Source: Vibrio rumoiensis (GTDB lineage: Bacteria > Pseudomonadota > Gammaproteobacteria > Enterobacterales > Vibrionaceae). Taken from it: a stretch of DNA of 64,000 nucleotides. Of this stretch, positions 35,190 to 43,547 are shown one piece after another; position 1 is the first letter of the stretch, and every line of letters starts with the position of its first letter. Position numbers and translations under genes: made by a program. The stretch is taken from positions 310,001 to 374,000 of the forward strand of contig NZ_AP018686.1 of the NCBI RefSeq assembly GCF_002218045.2, given 5' to 3'. The notes beneath the pieces are model-generated. The model was given only the letters and a program-made list of their open reading frames with translations. It did no database searches and had not been told where the DNA came from.

Positions 35190-36191
35190 ATGAAAAAAAT
35201 AAAATCAGTGTTTGCCGCCTTGCTTATTGCGGGCTCATTTAACGTGTCTGCGGCAGAGCAAACGATCTTGAACTCTTCTTACGATATTGCTCGTGAGTTG
35301 TTTGCCACTTATAACCCAATTTTTGCTAAACATTGGCAAGAAAAAACGGGAAATACCATTGAAATTAAACAATCTCATGGCGGTTCTTCTGCCCAAGCGC
35401 GTTCGATTCTTCAAGGGTTATCGGCAGATGTCGTGACCTTTAATCAGGTTACGGACGTTCAGGTACTACATGATAAAGGGAAATTGATTCCTGCCAACTG
35501 GCAAAGTAAATTACCTAATGCTAGCTCTCCATATTATTCAACAACTGCATTTTTAGTTCGCAAAGGTAACCCAAAAAATATTCAAAACTGGGGGGACTTA
35601 GCTCGTGAAGGCGTGTCTTCAGTATTTCCTAACCCTAAGACTTCAGGTAATGCTCGTTATACCTATTTAGCAGCACTGGGTTATGCACAAAAATCATTTG
35701 GTAAAGAAAATGAAGCTAAGCAAGATGAATTTCTAAAGAAAATGCTCGCCAACGTTGCGGTATTTGATACTGGTGGTCGTGGGGCAACAACCTCATTTGT
35801 TGAACGTAAGATCGGTGATGTTCTTATCACGTTTGAATCTGAAGTTAACAATATTCGTAAGCAATATGGTGAAGATAATTACGAAGTAGTGGTACCCAAA
35901 ACATCAATTCTTGCCGAGTTCCCTGTTGCCGTTGTTGAGCGAAATGCGAAACGCAATGGAACCACTGAAGTTGCGACAGAATACCTTTCTTACTTATACA
36001 GTGAAGAAGCTCAGCGTATGCTCGCAGGCTTTAATTACCGTGTTCATGATGAAAAAGTAAAAGCTGAATTTGCTGATCGATTCCCAGAAGTTCAATTGCT
36101 TACAGTAGAAGAAATTGCAGGTGGTTGGGAGAATGCGATGAAAACACAGTTTGGAAATGGCGCGAAACTCGATCAATTACAACGCCGTTAA
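35190..36191 (+). CDS. cysP: Sulfate/thiosulfate-binding protein CysP
   Basis: A 333-residue periplasmic binding protein with a signal peptide (KKIKSVFAALLIAGSFNVSA). ILNSSYDIARELF, IKQSHGGSSAQARSILQGL, PNPKTSGNARYTYLAA and DTGGRGATTSFVER are near-identical to E. coli CysP, the thiosulfate/sulfate receptor of the CysTWA permease. ATG 35190 is preferred because AGGAG lies 10 bases upstream; ATG 35181 would be only 1 base from it. It is first in the cysPTWA operon. CysB activation is expected but no site was assigned. Confidence 0.94.
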   Translation: MKKIKSVFAALLIAGSFNVSAAEQTILNSSYDIARELFATYNPIFAKHWQEKTGNTIEIKQSHGGSSAQARSILQGLSADVVTFNQVTDVQVLHDKGKLIPANWQSKLPNASSPYYSTTAFLVRKGNPKNIQNWGDLAREGVSSVFPNPKTSGNARYTYLAALGYAQKSFGKENEAKQDEFLKKMLANVAVFDTGGRGATTSFVERKIGDVLITFESEVNNIRKQYGEDNYEVVVPKTSILAEFPVAVVERNAKRNGTTEVATEYLSYLYSEEAQRMLAGFNYRVHDEKVKAEFADRFPEVQLLTVEEIAGGWENAMKTQFGNGAKLDQLQRR

Positions 36192-36210
36192 TCTGCATTT
36201 CTTAGTATAT

Positions 36211-36234
36211 GGTTACCGCTTGATTGGGGTAACC
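36211..36234 (+). other. Intercistronic stem-loop between cysP and cysT
   Basis: GGTTACC (36211-36217) pairs with GGTAACC (36228-36234). No T-run follows. Such stems after binding-protein genes often stabilise the upstream message, which keeps the binding protein in excess over the permease. Confidence 0.6.
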
Positions 36235-36263
36235 ATTCATTGTGATAGATTTTTTGAGGGTTT

Positions 36264-37115
36264 ATGAGCGGATCTCACGCACTTTCTCGCCCAAAACAGC
36301 AACGAGTACTACCGGGTTTTGCCATTAGTTTAGGCATATCTCTGCTATTTGTGAGTTTGATTCTCCTACTACCTGCAACGGGGTTAGTGATGCAAACAAA
36401 AGGTATGTCATTCAGTGAATACTGGTATGTCATTGCCGATCCTAGGGTAGTAGCCAGTTATAAAGTCACGGTTGGAGCCGCGTTTATTGCTTCGTTGTTT
36501 AATGGTGCCTTAGGTTTATTACTCGCTTGGGTTTTAGTTCGGTATCAGTTTCCCGGAAAACGTATTTTAGATGCTTTAGTCGATTTGCCATTTGCACTAC
36601 CAACCGCGGTGGCGGGGATAACGTTAGCGACCTTGTACTCAAGTAATGGGTGGATTGGAAGTCTTTTAGAAGATGTTGGTATTAAAGTCGCGTATACACC
36701 CTTAGGTATTATCGTAGCCATGGCTTTTACGAGTATTCCGTTTGTAGTACGTACTGTTCAACCCGTCTTAGAAGAAATTTCTCAAGAGGAAGAAGAAGCG
36801 GGTGTGACACTCGGTGCATCTGACTGGGGCGTGTTTTGGAAAGTTATTATGCCTTCCATTCGTCCAGCCTTGATAGTCGGTGTTGCTTTGTCATTTACAC
36901 GTAGTTTAGGTGAGTTCGGGGCGGTGATTTTTATCGCAGGCAATATGCCATACGTTAGTGAAATCACATCATTAATGATATTTGTTCGCTTGCAAGAGTT
37001 TGACTTCCCTGCGGCCAGTGCTATTGCTTCGGTTGTTCTTCTCACTTCATTGTCATTGTTATTGCTAATTAATCTATGGCAAGGCGCTTATTTACGCCGT
37101 ATTCACGGTAAGTAA
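36264..37115 (+). CDS. cysT: Sulfate ABC transporter permease CysT (CysU)
   Basis: A 283-residue inner-membrane permease with six helices and the ABC-permease EAA loop (EEEEAGVTLGASDWGVFWKVIMP, near 175-195). It pairs with CysW to form the channel for sulfate and thiosulfate. DLPFALPTAVAGITLATLY near 110 is a strong CysT/ModB-type signature. ATG 36264 has TTGAGGG 5 bases upstream. The stop is 9 bases before cysW. Confidence 0.94.
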   Translation: MSGSHALSRPKQQRVLPGFAISLGISLLFVSLILLLPATGLVMQTKGMSFSEYWYVIADPRVVASYKVTVGAAFIASLFNGALGLLLAWVLVRYQFPGKRILDALVDLPFALPTAVAGITLATLYSSNGWIGSLLEDVGIKVAYTPLGIIVAMAFTSIPFVVRTVQPVLEEISQEEEEAGVTLGASDWGVFWKVIMPSIRPALIVGVALSFTRSLGEFGAVIFIAGNMPYVSEITSLMIFVRLQEFDFPAASAIASVVLLTSLSLLLLINLWQGAYLRRIHGK

Positions 37116-37124
37116 GGGGATAGG

Positions 37125-38009
37125 ATGTCCAGATCTTCACATATTAGGTCTTCACGTATTGGTGAGAAGCCGTTAGTCAAATGGAGTTTAATCTCTCTTG
37201 CGCTTTTTTTCGTCGCCATTCTTTTGGTTATTCCACTTATCAGTATTTTTCAACAAGCTTTTGCAAGTGGGATCTCTACCTATTTTAATAACTTGAGTGA
37301 GCCAGATACGCTTCATGCTATTGGACTAACGTTGATTGTGGCATTACTGACCGTACCAATTAATTTGGTGTTCGGCGTAATGCTGGCTTGGTCGGTCACT
37401 CGGTTTGATTTTATTGGTCGTAAGTTTTTAATCACCTTAATTGATATACCGTTTGCTGTTTCGCCTGTGGTTGCCGGTCTTTTGTATTTACTCTTGTACG
37501 GAAGCAGTGGTTGGTTAGGTGAATGGTTATTTGAACATGACTTACAAATTATGTTTGCTTGGCCGGGAATTTTACTGGTAACGGTGTTTGTGACTTGCCC
37601 ATTTGTGGCGCGAGAGTTGATTCCGCTGATGCAGCAACAAGGTCAGTCGGATGAAGAGGCAGCCGTGATTTTAGGCGCCTCTTGGTGGCAATTATTTCGT
37701 CGCGTAACACTGCCAAATATTAAGTGGGCTTTGATTTACGGTGTGATTTTGACGAATGCGCGTGCAGTGGGTGAATTTGGTGCCGTGGCGGTGGTGTCTG
37801 GCAATATTCGCGGTGAAACCAATACGTTACCATTACATGTTCAATTATTGTATGAGGATTACCAAGCAGAAGCCGCTTTTGCCAGTGCATCGTTATTGGC
37901 GTTTATCGCTTTATTAACTTTGATTTTGAAAGCATTTGTTGAGTGGCGACAAGAACGAAACCATATCAATGGTCAGCAGTCTCAACAGAAGCAACAAGGT
38001 GATTTATGA
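37125..38009 (+). CDS. cysW: Sulfate ABC transporter permease CysW
   Basis: A 294-residue six-helix permease, partner of CysT. DIPFAVSPVVAGLLYLLLYG near 103 and the EAA loop (DEEAAVILGASWWQLFRRVTLP, near 180-200) are typical, as is ARAVGEFGAVAVVSG near 212. The C-terminus is hydrophilic and Gln-rich (NGQQSQQKQQ). The start has GGGGATAGG upstream. It overlaps cysA by 4 bases. Confidence 0.94.
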   Translation: MSRSSHIRSSRIGEKPLVKWSLISLALFFVAILLVIPLISIFQQAFASGISTYFNNLSEPDTLHAIGLTLIVALLTVPINLVFGVMLAWSVTRFDFIGRKFLITLIDIPFAVSPVVAGLLYLLLYGSSGWLGEWLFEHDLQIMFAWPGILLVTVFVTCPFVARELIPLMQQQGQSDEEAAVILGASWWQLFRRVTLPNIKWALIYGVILTNARAVGEFGAVAVVSGNIRGETNTLPLHVQLLYEDYQAEAAFASASLLAFIALLTLILKAFVEWRQERNHINGQQSQQKQQGDL

Positions 38010-39136
38010 GTATTCGTTTAAACAATATTTCCAAGAAATTTGGCAACTTTGAGGCACTTTCACCGCTCTCGTTAGATATTGAAAATGGTGAAATGATAGG
38101 GCTATTAGGGCCATCAGGTTCGGGTAAAACCACGTTGCTGCGCATTATTGCTGGATTAGAAAATGCCAATACAGGCTCTATTCATTTTGGTGATAAGGAT
38201 GTCACCAATGTGCACGTACGTGATCGCCGCGTAGGATTTGTGTTTCAAAATTACGCGTTATTTCGTCATATGACGGTTGCGGATAATGTTGCTTTCGGCT
38301 TACAAGTTATGGATCGTTCTGTACGCCCGAGCGCTGCCGAAATTAGTCAACGTGTAAAGAAGTTATTAGAGATAGTTCAGCTTGGGCATTTAGCCGGACG
38401 TTACCCTGAACAACTTTCTGGTGGGCAGAAGCAACGTATCGCTTTAGCACGAGCATTAGCCACTAAACCTGAAGTGTTATTACTGGATGAGCCATTTGGA
38501 GCGTTGGATGCAAAAGTCCGTAAAGATCTGCGCCGTTGGCTGCGTAATTTACATGATGAATTAGGTTTTACGAGTGTATTTGTTACCCATGATCAAGATG
38601 AAGCTTTAGAACTTTCAGACCGTGTTGTGGTTATGAGTAACGGTAAAATAGAGCAAGTGGACTCACCTGTGGAGCTTTACGCTCACCCAAATAGCCGTTT
38701 TGTGTTTGATTTCTTTGGCAACGTTAATCAATTCAAAGCCAAATGGAATAACAAACATTGGCAAGATGGAAATGCTTTTATTCTTCCACCTATGGAGGAG
38801 AAAACGCAAAAAGACGGGGCGCTTTATATTCGAAGTCATGAAGTGAGTATCTCGGCTAAACCTAATAGTCAGGCATCGTTACCATGTAAAGTGGTTGCGA
38901 TTAACCCTGTAGGGGCTGAAGTTCGTGTAGAGTTATCACCGATTGGTTGGGGCTCAAATGATTTATGGGAAGCGAAATTGACACATCAAGCATTAAATGA
39001 ACAATCATTTGGTCGTGGAGATGACGTTTATGCTACCCCACAAGTCGGCTACTTTTTTGCTGATGATGCAAAAGGTGAACCCTCGATATTGCGTTGGCCA
39101 TTCTTAGCGCCAGGTAACTTAATGTTTGATATCTAA
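38006..39136 (+). CDS. cysA: Sulfate/thiosulfate ABC transporter ATPase CysA
   Basis: A 376-residue ATP-binding subunit. The Walker A GPSGSGKTT is near 36-44, the signature LSGGQKQRIALARA near 137 and the Walker B VLLLDEPFGALD near 158. A C-terminal TOBE-like regulatory domain (about 240-376) follows, as in CysA proteins. It energises CysTW. It ends the cysPTWA operon and is followed by a clear terminator. Confidence 0.95.
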   Translation: MSIRLNNISKKFGNFEALSPLSLDIENGEMIGLLGPSGSGKTTLLRIIAGLENANTGSIHFGDKDVTNVHVRDRRVGFVFQNYALFRHMTVADNVAFGLQVMDRSVRPSAAEISQRVKKLLEIVQLGHLAGRYPEQLSGGQKQRIALARALATKPEVLLLDEPFGALDAKVRKDLRRWLRNLHDELGFTSVFVTHDQDEALELSDRVVVMSNGKIEQVDSPVELYAHPNSRFVFDFFGNVNQFKAKWNNKHWQDGNAFILPPMEEKTQKDGALYIRSHEVSISAKPNSQASLPCKVVAINPVGAEVRVELSPIGWGSNDLWEAKLTHQALNEQSFGRGDDVYATPQVGYFFADDAKGEPSILRWPFLAPGNLMFDI

Positions 39137-39165
39137 ATCGCCATAAATATTGTTGACTGGATAGT

Positions 39166-39195
39166 AAAAAGCGAGCCCTCAAAGCTCGCTTTTTT
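39166..39195. terminator. Bidirectional terminator between cysA and artM
   Basis: AAAAAGCGAGC pairs with GCTCGCTTTTT over a 8-base loop, with T-runs on both strands, between convergent operons. Confidence 0.9.
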
Positions 39196-39214
39196 ATGTT
39201 TTACATCAAATTCA

Positions 39215-39889
39215 TTAATGACTCTGCGATTCAAATGCCAAAACTTTCTGTTCTACCTTACGAAATACTAGCGATAATATGCCATTGACGATTAAGTAAA
39301 ACGCGCCAGCAATACCAAATACCGTTAAGGTATCGTAGGTTTGGGCATTAATGCGTTGCGCATAGCCCATTAAGTCCATAATCGTGATGGTACTGGCTAA
39401 AGAGGTTCCTTTAAATACCAAAATCACTTCGTTGGAGTAAGCCGGGATAGCACGGCGAATGGCGTACGGAAGTAGAACGCCCAACGTAGTTTTGGTATTC
39501 ATACCTAATGCACGGCAAGCTTGCCATTGGCCAGATGGAATGGCATCAAACGCCCCTTTAAACAGTTGAGTGCTGTAGGCGGCAGTGTTTAGCGCTAAGG
39601 CTAACATGGCACAAAACCAAGGTTGGCTTAACCAATTCCACATGAAGCTGTCACGAATCCAGTCAAACTGGCCCGGGCCATAATAAATTAGGAAGATTTG
39701 TACCAGTAATGGCGTGCCAGTGAATAAAGTGATCAAACCACGACTGAACCAATGAATGACCGGTAGGCGTACAATTAGTGTCACGGTCATCAACAGTGAT
39801 AAAGTACAGCCGACGAGTAGCGCGACGATAGTTAATTCTATGCTGGTTTGTAAGCCATCAAGTAGCTGCCAAACATGTTGTTCGTTCAT
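39215..39889 (-). CDS. artM: Arginine-type ABC transporter permease ArtM
   Basis: A 224-residue His/Glu/Gln/Arg-family permease. Five membrane helices and the EAA-like loop (SGQWQACRALGMNTKTTLGVLLP near 130-150) are visible. Its position last in an ATPase, binding protein, permease, permease order equals artPIQM. It overlaps artQ by 4 bases. Substrate assignment to arginine rests on gene order and the possible ARG boxes upstream of artP; histidine or ornithine are alternatives. Confidence 0.85.
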   Translation of the reverse strand: MNEQHVWQLLDGLQTSIELTIVALLVGCTLSLLMTVTLIVRLPVIHWFSRGLITLFTGTPLLVQIFLIYYGPGQFDWIRDSFMWNWLSQPWFCAMLALALNTAAYSTQLFKGAFDAIPSGQWQACRALGMNTKTTLGVLLPYAIRRAIPAYSNEVILVFKGTSLASTITIMDLMGYAQRINAQTYDTLTVFGIAGAFYLIVNGILSLVFRKVEQKVLAFESQSH

Positions 39890-40602
39890 GATTGTGCTCC
39901 TAGTGACGGTTTCTTCTTAGGTTTATTTGACACCATATTGGCATCTTGTAACTGATATTTTTTATTGAGTATTGCGATAATACGTTGAGTGATTAATGTG
40001 ATCACGAGATAAACTGCCGCCGCTGTTGCATACCAAGTAAAGCTTTGATGAGTCGCGGCTGAAGTGAGCTGGGCTTGTTTCAATAGGTCCGTTACGCCAA
40101 TCAGAGAAACCAATGCGGTATCTTTCAATAACACTAGCCATTGGTTAGTTAAACCGGGTAGGGCATGACGCACGGCTTGTGGTAGAACAATGCGAACAAA
40201 GGCTCTTGGTTTTGAAAGCCCTAAAGCCGTTGCGGCTTCCGCTTGTCCTTTCGGCACGGCTTTCAGCGCGCCACGTAAGGTTTGCGCAGCATAAGAAGCA
40301 AAGATTAATGATAAGGCGATCACCCCTGAAAGAAAGGGACTAATCTCAATATATTCACCGGTGATGTAAAACAAAATTTGTCCTGAACCGAAGAAAATGA
40401 ACAGGACAACAAGAAGCTCAGGCAACCCTCGAATTACCGTTACCAAAGCCGTGGTTGGCCAAGCGATCAATTTCAAGCGCGACATTTCGCCACCTGCAAA
40501 GATCATAGAAAGCACCAAGCCCACAGCAAGGCTAGTAAAGGCGAGCTGAATTGTCAGCCAGCTCGCGTCAATTAACGCTAGAGAGTAACCTGAGAACATC
40601 AC
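39886..40602 (-). CDS. artQ: Arginine-type ABC transporter permease ArtQ
   Basis: A 238-residue permease of the polar amino acid (HisQ/ArtQ) type. The QTLRGALKAVPKGQAEAATALG stretch near 110-130 is the conserved EAA region. Its C-terminus is basic and hydrophilic. It lies 17 bases after artI and overlaps artM by 4 bases, so the two permeases are coupled. Confidence 0.86.
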   Translation of the reverse strand: MMFSGYSLALIDASWLTIQLAFTSLAVGLVLSMIFAGGEMSRLKLIAWPTTALVTVIRGLPELLVVLFIFFGSGQILFYITGEYIEISPFLSGVIALSLIFASYAAQTLRGALKAVPKGQAEAATALGLSKPRAFVRIVLPQAVRHALPGLTNQWLVLLKDTALVSLIGVTDLLKQAQLTSAATHQSFTWYATAAAVYLVITLITQRIIAILNKKYQLQDANMVSNKPKKKPSLGAQS

Positions 40603-40619
40603 TTAATCATTACCACTTA

Positions 40620-41354
40620 TTATTTGCTAGCAAAGTATTTATCAAAAATAGCTTTGTACTCACCGTTTTGCTTCACTTTTTCTAGTGCCGCATTCAGTTG
40701 GTCTACCAATTCTTGATTATCTTTGTTTACTGCAATACCAAAGCCATTGCCGAAGTATTGTTTGTTAGTAATCGGTTCACCAACGTAGGCTAGGTCGTCT
40801 TCTTTTTTGAACCATTCGGCGACTACTGCAGTATCACCAAAGACGCTATCAATACGGCCATTTTGCATATCAATAAAGGCATCTTGGTAGCTGGCGTAAG
40901 GAACGGCCGTTACGCCTGGCATTTGATCAACGAGGTAGCTTTGGTGGGTTGAACCATTTTGAACGCCAACACGTTTACCTTCTAGTGCTGCTTGATCTGC
41001 GATTTTACCTTTCACTGAAACAAATGCTGCGGCGTTATCGTAATAAGCATTGGTGAAGCTCACTTGTTTTAGACGAGCTTCGGTAATATCCATTGCTGAA
41101 ATGGCTGCATCGTAACGCTTGAATTTAAGTGCCGGGATTAAGCTATCGAATGCTTGGTTTTGGAAAGTACACTTGGCTTCAATTTCTGCACATAATGCTT
41201 TGGCGAGATCGATATCAAAGCCTTGAATTTGGTTGTTGTCATCCATGTATTCAAACGGGGCATAAGTCGCTTCAGTGGCAAATTTGATTTCGTCTTGAGC
41301 CATTGCATGAGTAGAAGCAAGGGCAATTAAGCTAGCAAGTAGAATTTTTTTCAT
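40620..41354 (-). CDS. artI: Periplasmic arginine-type binding protein ArtI
   Basis: A 244-residue periplasmic solute-binding protein of family 3 with a signal peptide (KKILLASLIALASTHAMA). FATEATYAPFEYMDDNNQIQG and GFDIDLAKALCAEI (near 45-57) are the family-3 signature. Two cysteines (C54, C61) may form a disulfide. NGRIDSVFGDTAVV near 155 is the ligand loop region. It lies 74 bases downstream of artP. Confidence 0.9.
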   Translation of the reverse strand: MKKILLASLIALASTHAMAQDEIKFATEATYAPFEYMDDNNQIQGFDIDLAKALCAEIEAKCTFQNQAFDSLIPALKFKRYDAAISAMDITEARLKQVSFTNAYYDNAAAFVSVKGKIADQAALEGKRVGVQNGSTHQSYLVDQMPGVTAVPYASYQDAFIDMQNGRIDSVFGDTAVVAEWFKKEDDLAYVGEPITNKQYFGNGFGIAVNKDNQELVDQLNAALEKVKQNGEYKAIFDKYFASK

Positions 41355-41428
41355 TGTATAACTCCATTTATATCTGTGATTTTTTTACTATTTGAATGTT
41401 TTTGTTATTAATGTCAATAGAGCAGTGT

Positions 41429-42157
41429 CTAGTGTTTTAAATAATCGGCAAATGCTTGTGATTGTGGGTTGGTAAAATGGCTTTTATCGCCGTGTTCAAC
41501 CACATAGCCTTTTTCTAAATACAATAAATGACTGGCCACTTTTTTCGCAAAATCGACTTCATGCGTCACGATAATTTGAGTGATGCCAGTTTTGCTTAAT
41601 TCTTTAATAATATTTACAACCTGTGAGGTGATTTCAGGATCAAGCGCTGCGGTTGGTTCATCAAAAAGCAGCACATCAGGCTTCATCATTAATGCACGAG
41701 CAATCGCCACGCGTTGCTGTTGACCTCCCGATAACTGCAACGGCCAAGCATCCGCTTTATCGGCGAGTTGAAGTTTGGTTAAGATCGCCATTGCTTCTTT
41801 TTTTGCCTCTTGCTTTGCCATTCCCGCAACTTTAATCGGGGCTTCAATCAAATTGTCTAGCACGCTCATGTGAGGCCATAGATTGTATTGTTGGAATACC
41901 ATGCCGACTTTCTTACGTAAAGCCATGCCTTGTTTTTCTGAAATGGTATTCGAAAAATCAAAGGACTCGTTCGCAATAGAAAGCGTACCACTATCAGGCA
42001 TCTCTAATAGGTTTAAAACACGGAGTAATGAGCTTTTACCTGCACCGCTTGGGCCGAGTAAAACTAAGGTGTCACCGGCTTCACACTGAAAGCTTACATT
42101 GTGTAAAACTTGGTTTGAGCCGTAAAACTTATCAATAGCGTTAATTTGAATAGTCAT
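41429..42157 (-). CDS. artP: Arginine-type ABC transporter ATPase ArtP
   Basis: A 242-residue ATPase of the polar amino acid group. Walker A GPSGAGKSSLL is near 36-44, signature LSGGQQQRVAIARAL near 139 and Walker B VLLFDEPTAALDPE near 160. The MTIQINAIDKFYGSNQ start resembles ArtP. ATG 42157 has GGAAG just upstream; ATG 42172 has none. It is first in the art operon, with candidate ARG boxes 69-103 bases upstream. Confidence 0.9.
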   Translation of the reverse strand: MTIQINAIDKFYGSNQVLHNVSFQCEAGDTLVLLGPSGAGKSSLLRVLNLLEMPDSGTLSIANESFDFSNTISEKQGMALRKKVGMVFQQYNLWPHMSVLDNLIEAPIKVAGMAKQEAKKEAMAILTKLQLADKADAWPLQLSGGQQQRVAIARALMMKPDVLLFDEPTAALDPEITSQVVNIIKELSKTGITQIIVTHEVDFAKKVASHLLYLEKGYVVEHGDKSHFTNPQSQAFADYLKH

Positions 42158-42225
42158 GCTTCCAATCTGCATTAATTGTCACTAGGTAAATATACTAATG
42201 ATTGTGTGGTTTTATGCAAGAAAAA

Positions 42226-42260
42226 TGTATATTGAATCACTCAATGAGCATAATTATCTG
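42226..42260 (-). promoter_or_regulatory. Candidate tandem ARG boxes upstream of artP
   Basis: TGTATATTGAATCA (42226-42239) and AGCATAATTATCTG (42247-42260) match the ArgR consensus TGNATWWWWATNCA at about 10 and 9 of 12 fixed positions. Their starts are 21 bases apart, the phase of ArgR-bound box pairs. This supports arginine control of the art operon but each box is imperfect. Confidence 0.4.
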
Positions 42261-42407
42261 GCTAAGATATAACCAATAGCACGGCATTCATTTCTTGCTT
42301 GAATGTGTTAATGGGAAGTTAATGTATCTTAATATAGAAGAGAGGTCTTGTGTGGTCATTCAAATTGGTGAGTGAGTTATCAATTATGAAAGCGGAGAAC
42401 AAAGAAA

Positions 42408-42433
42408 GCTGAGCAAAGATGGCATGCTCAGCT
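42408..42433 (-). terminator. Terminator after the small CxxC protein gene
   Basis: AGCTGAGCA (42425-42433, minus strand) pairs with TGCTCAGCT (42408-42416) followed on the minus strand by TTCTTTG. It lies 38 bases after the stop at 42472. Confidence 0.55.
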
Positions 42434-42471
42434 TCAATAAGCGTTTTATAGTGACGAGAAATGGTTGACGT

Positions 42472-42663
42472 TTAGTTGAGTTGAACGGAGTGGGTGAGCA
42501 ATTCGATGAGCTCATCTTCTGTTGTTGGCATTTTAGTCAGTTCAACTTCGTGGTTTAAGCCACCTTTCAACATGTAGGCTTTGGTGGTTAGGTGATCGTG
42601 GTGAAACCATTTTCCATCTAGGCACACATCGGTATAACACTTTTCACATTGCTTTAGCTTCAT
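42472..42663 (-). CDS. Small zinc-ribbon-like protein, function unknown
   Basis: A 63-residue protein with a CEKCYTDVC motif near its N-terminus, two histidines in FHHDH and no hydrophobic segment. The C-and-H set could bind one zinc. The acidic helical C-terminus (TTEDELIELLTHSVQL) may be an interaction surface. GAGGGAAGTAT lies before ATG 42663, and a terminator follows, so it looks like a real monocistronic gene. I do not recognise the family. Confidence 0.65.
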   Translation of the reverse strand: MKLKQCEKCYTDVCLDGKWFHHDHLTTKAYMLKGGLNHEVELTKMPTTEDELIELLTHSVQLN

Positions 42664-42809
42664 ATACTTCCCTCTTATGAAGTGATTAACATACTGTTAA
42701 CTTATGATCGTTTCAGTGCCATGAAATTGATTTAGATCAATTCTGGCTTGAGTGTTAAGCGTCAGGATTGAATAATTTGAAGTTGGTTGGGTTTTGAATG
42801 GAGTGAGGC

Positions 42810-43547
42810 CTATATCGATTTCTGATACAGCACACCAATTGGAGCAATATCGTGGTTAAATAAGCGGTGTTTCTGAGCGAGAAATAATTCAGCGGTGGCG
42901 GTGGCATCCATTAAGGCATGGTGGGCTGGGTATTCTGGCAATTGATAATGTTGGCGTAAGGCGAATAAACGAAAATCTTTCTGATAGCCACTTTGGTGAG
43001 TGGTATTTTGTTCAATCTTTAAGGTATCAAGCCAAATTAAAGGTAAGCGTGGCAAGCCTTGGAGTTGGCAAAACTGTTCGATAAATCGTTTTTCAATCGT
43101 GGCTCCGTGCGCGAGTAAAACAGGGCTAAGAAGTGATGAAAAGAAATACTGCATCGCTTGTTGAAGCGGAATGCCATGTTCTTGATCTTCAGGCAAAATG
43201 TGGTGTAACGAGCGAGTGGTTGGATCTTGGTGGTTAGGATTCTTTTTTTCTTTTGGTTCTTGAATCACCCAATGCTGCGCCGTACTTAATTTGACGACGC
43301 CTTGAATAATATGGACCCAACCGATGCTCACGATATGATCGGTCTTGGGATCTAACCCCGTGGTTTCAAGGTCTATTACCGTTATCGGTAGAGCCGTCGC
43401 ATCATGTTTAGGGTTAGGATAGGGCTCTTGCAACAATGCGGCGAGAGAACTCGGTAATTTATTTGTTGCAATTAGGTCATGCCGTTGCTGATCTAATTGC
43501 AACAAAGGATGTCGGCTAGAAAAAATCGAAAACATATTACCGGCCAT
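42810..43547 (-). CDS. DnaQ-like 3'-5' exonuclease (DEDDh)
   Basis: A 245-residue exonuclease domain protein. Exo I is VIDLETTGLDPKTDH (near 55-67), Exo II LLAHGATIEKRFIEQF (near 145) and Exo III HHALMDATATAELFL (near 208), which gives the DEDDh set. It overlaps the 3' end of the DUF294 gene (11 bases), so the two are translated together. This exonuclease/DUF294 pair is often seen next to acetate permease genes in gammaproteobacteria; here no actP or acs is present. Confidence 0.87.
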   Translation of the reverse strand: MAGNMFSIFSSRHPLLQLDQQRHDLIATNKLPSSLAALLQEPYPNPKHDATALPITVIDLETTGLDPKTDHIVSIGWVHIIQGVVKLSTAQHWVIQEPKEKKNPNHQDPTTRSLHHILPEDQEHGIPLQQAMQYFFSSLLSPVLLAHGATIEKRFIEQFCQLQGLPRLPLIWLDTLKIEQNTTHQSGYQKDFRLFALRQHYQLPEYPAHHALMDATATAELFLAQKHRLFNHDIAPIGVLYQKSI

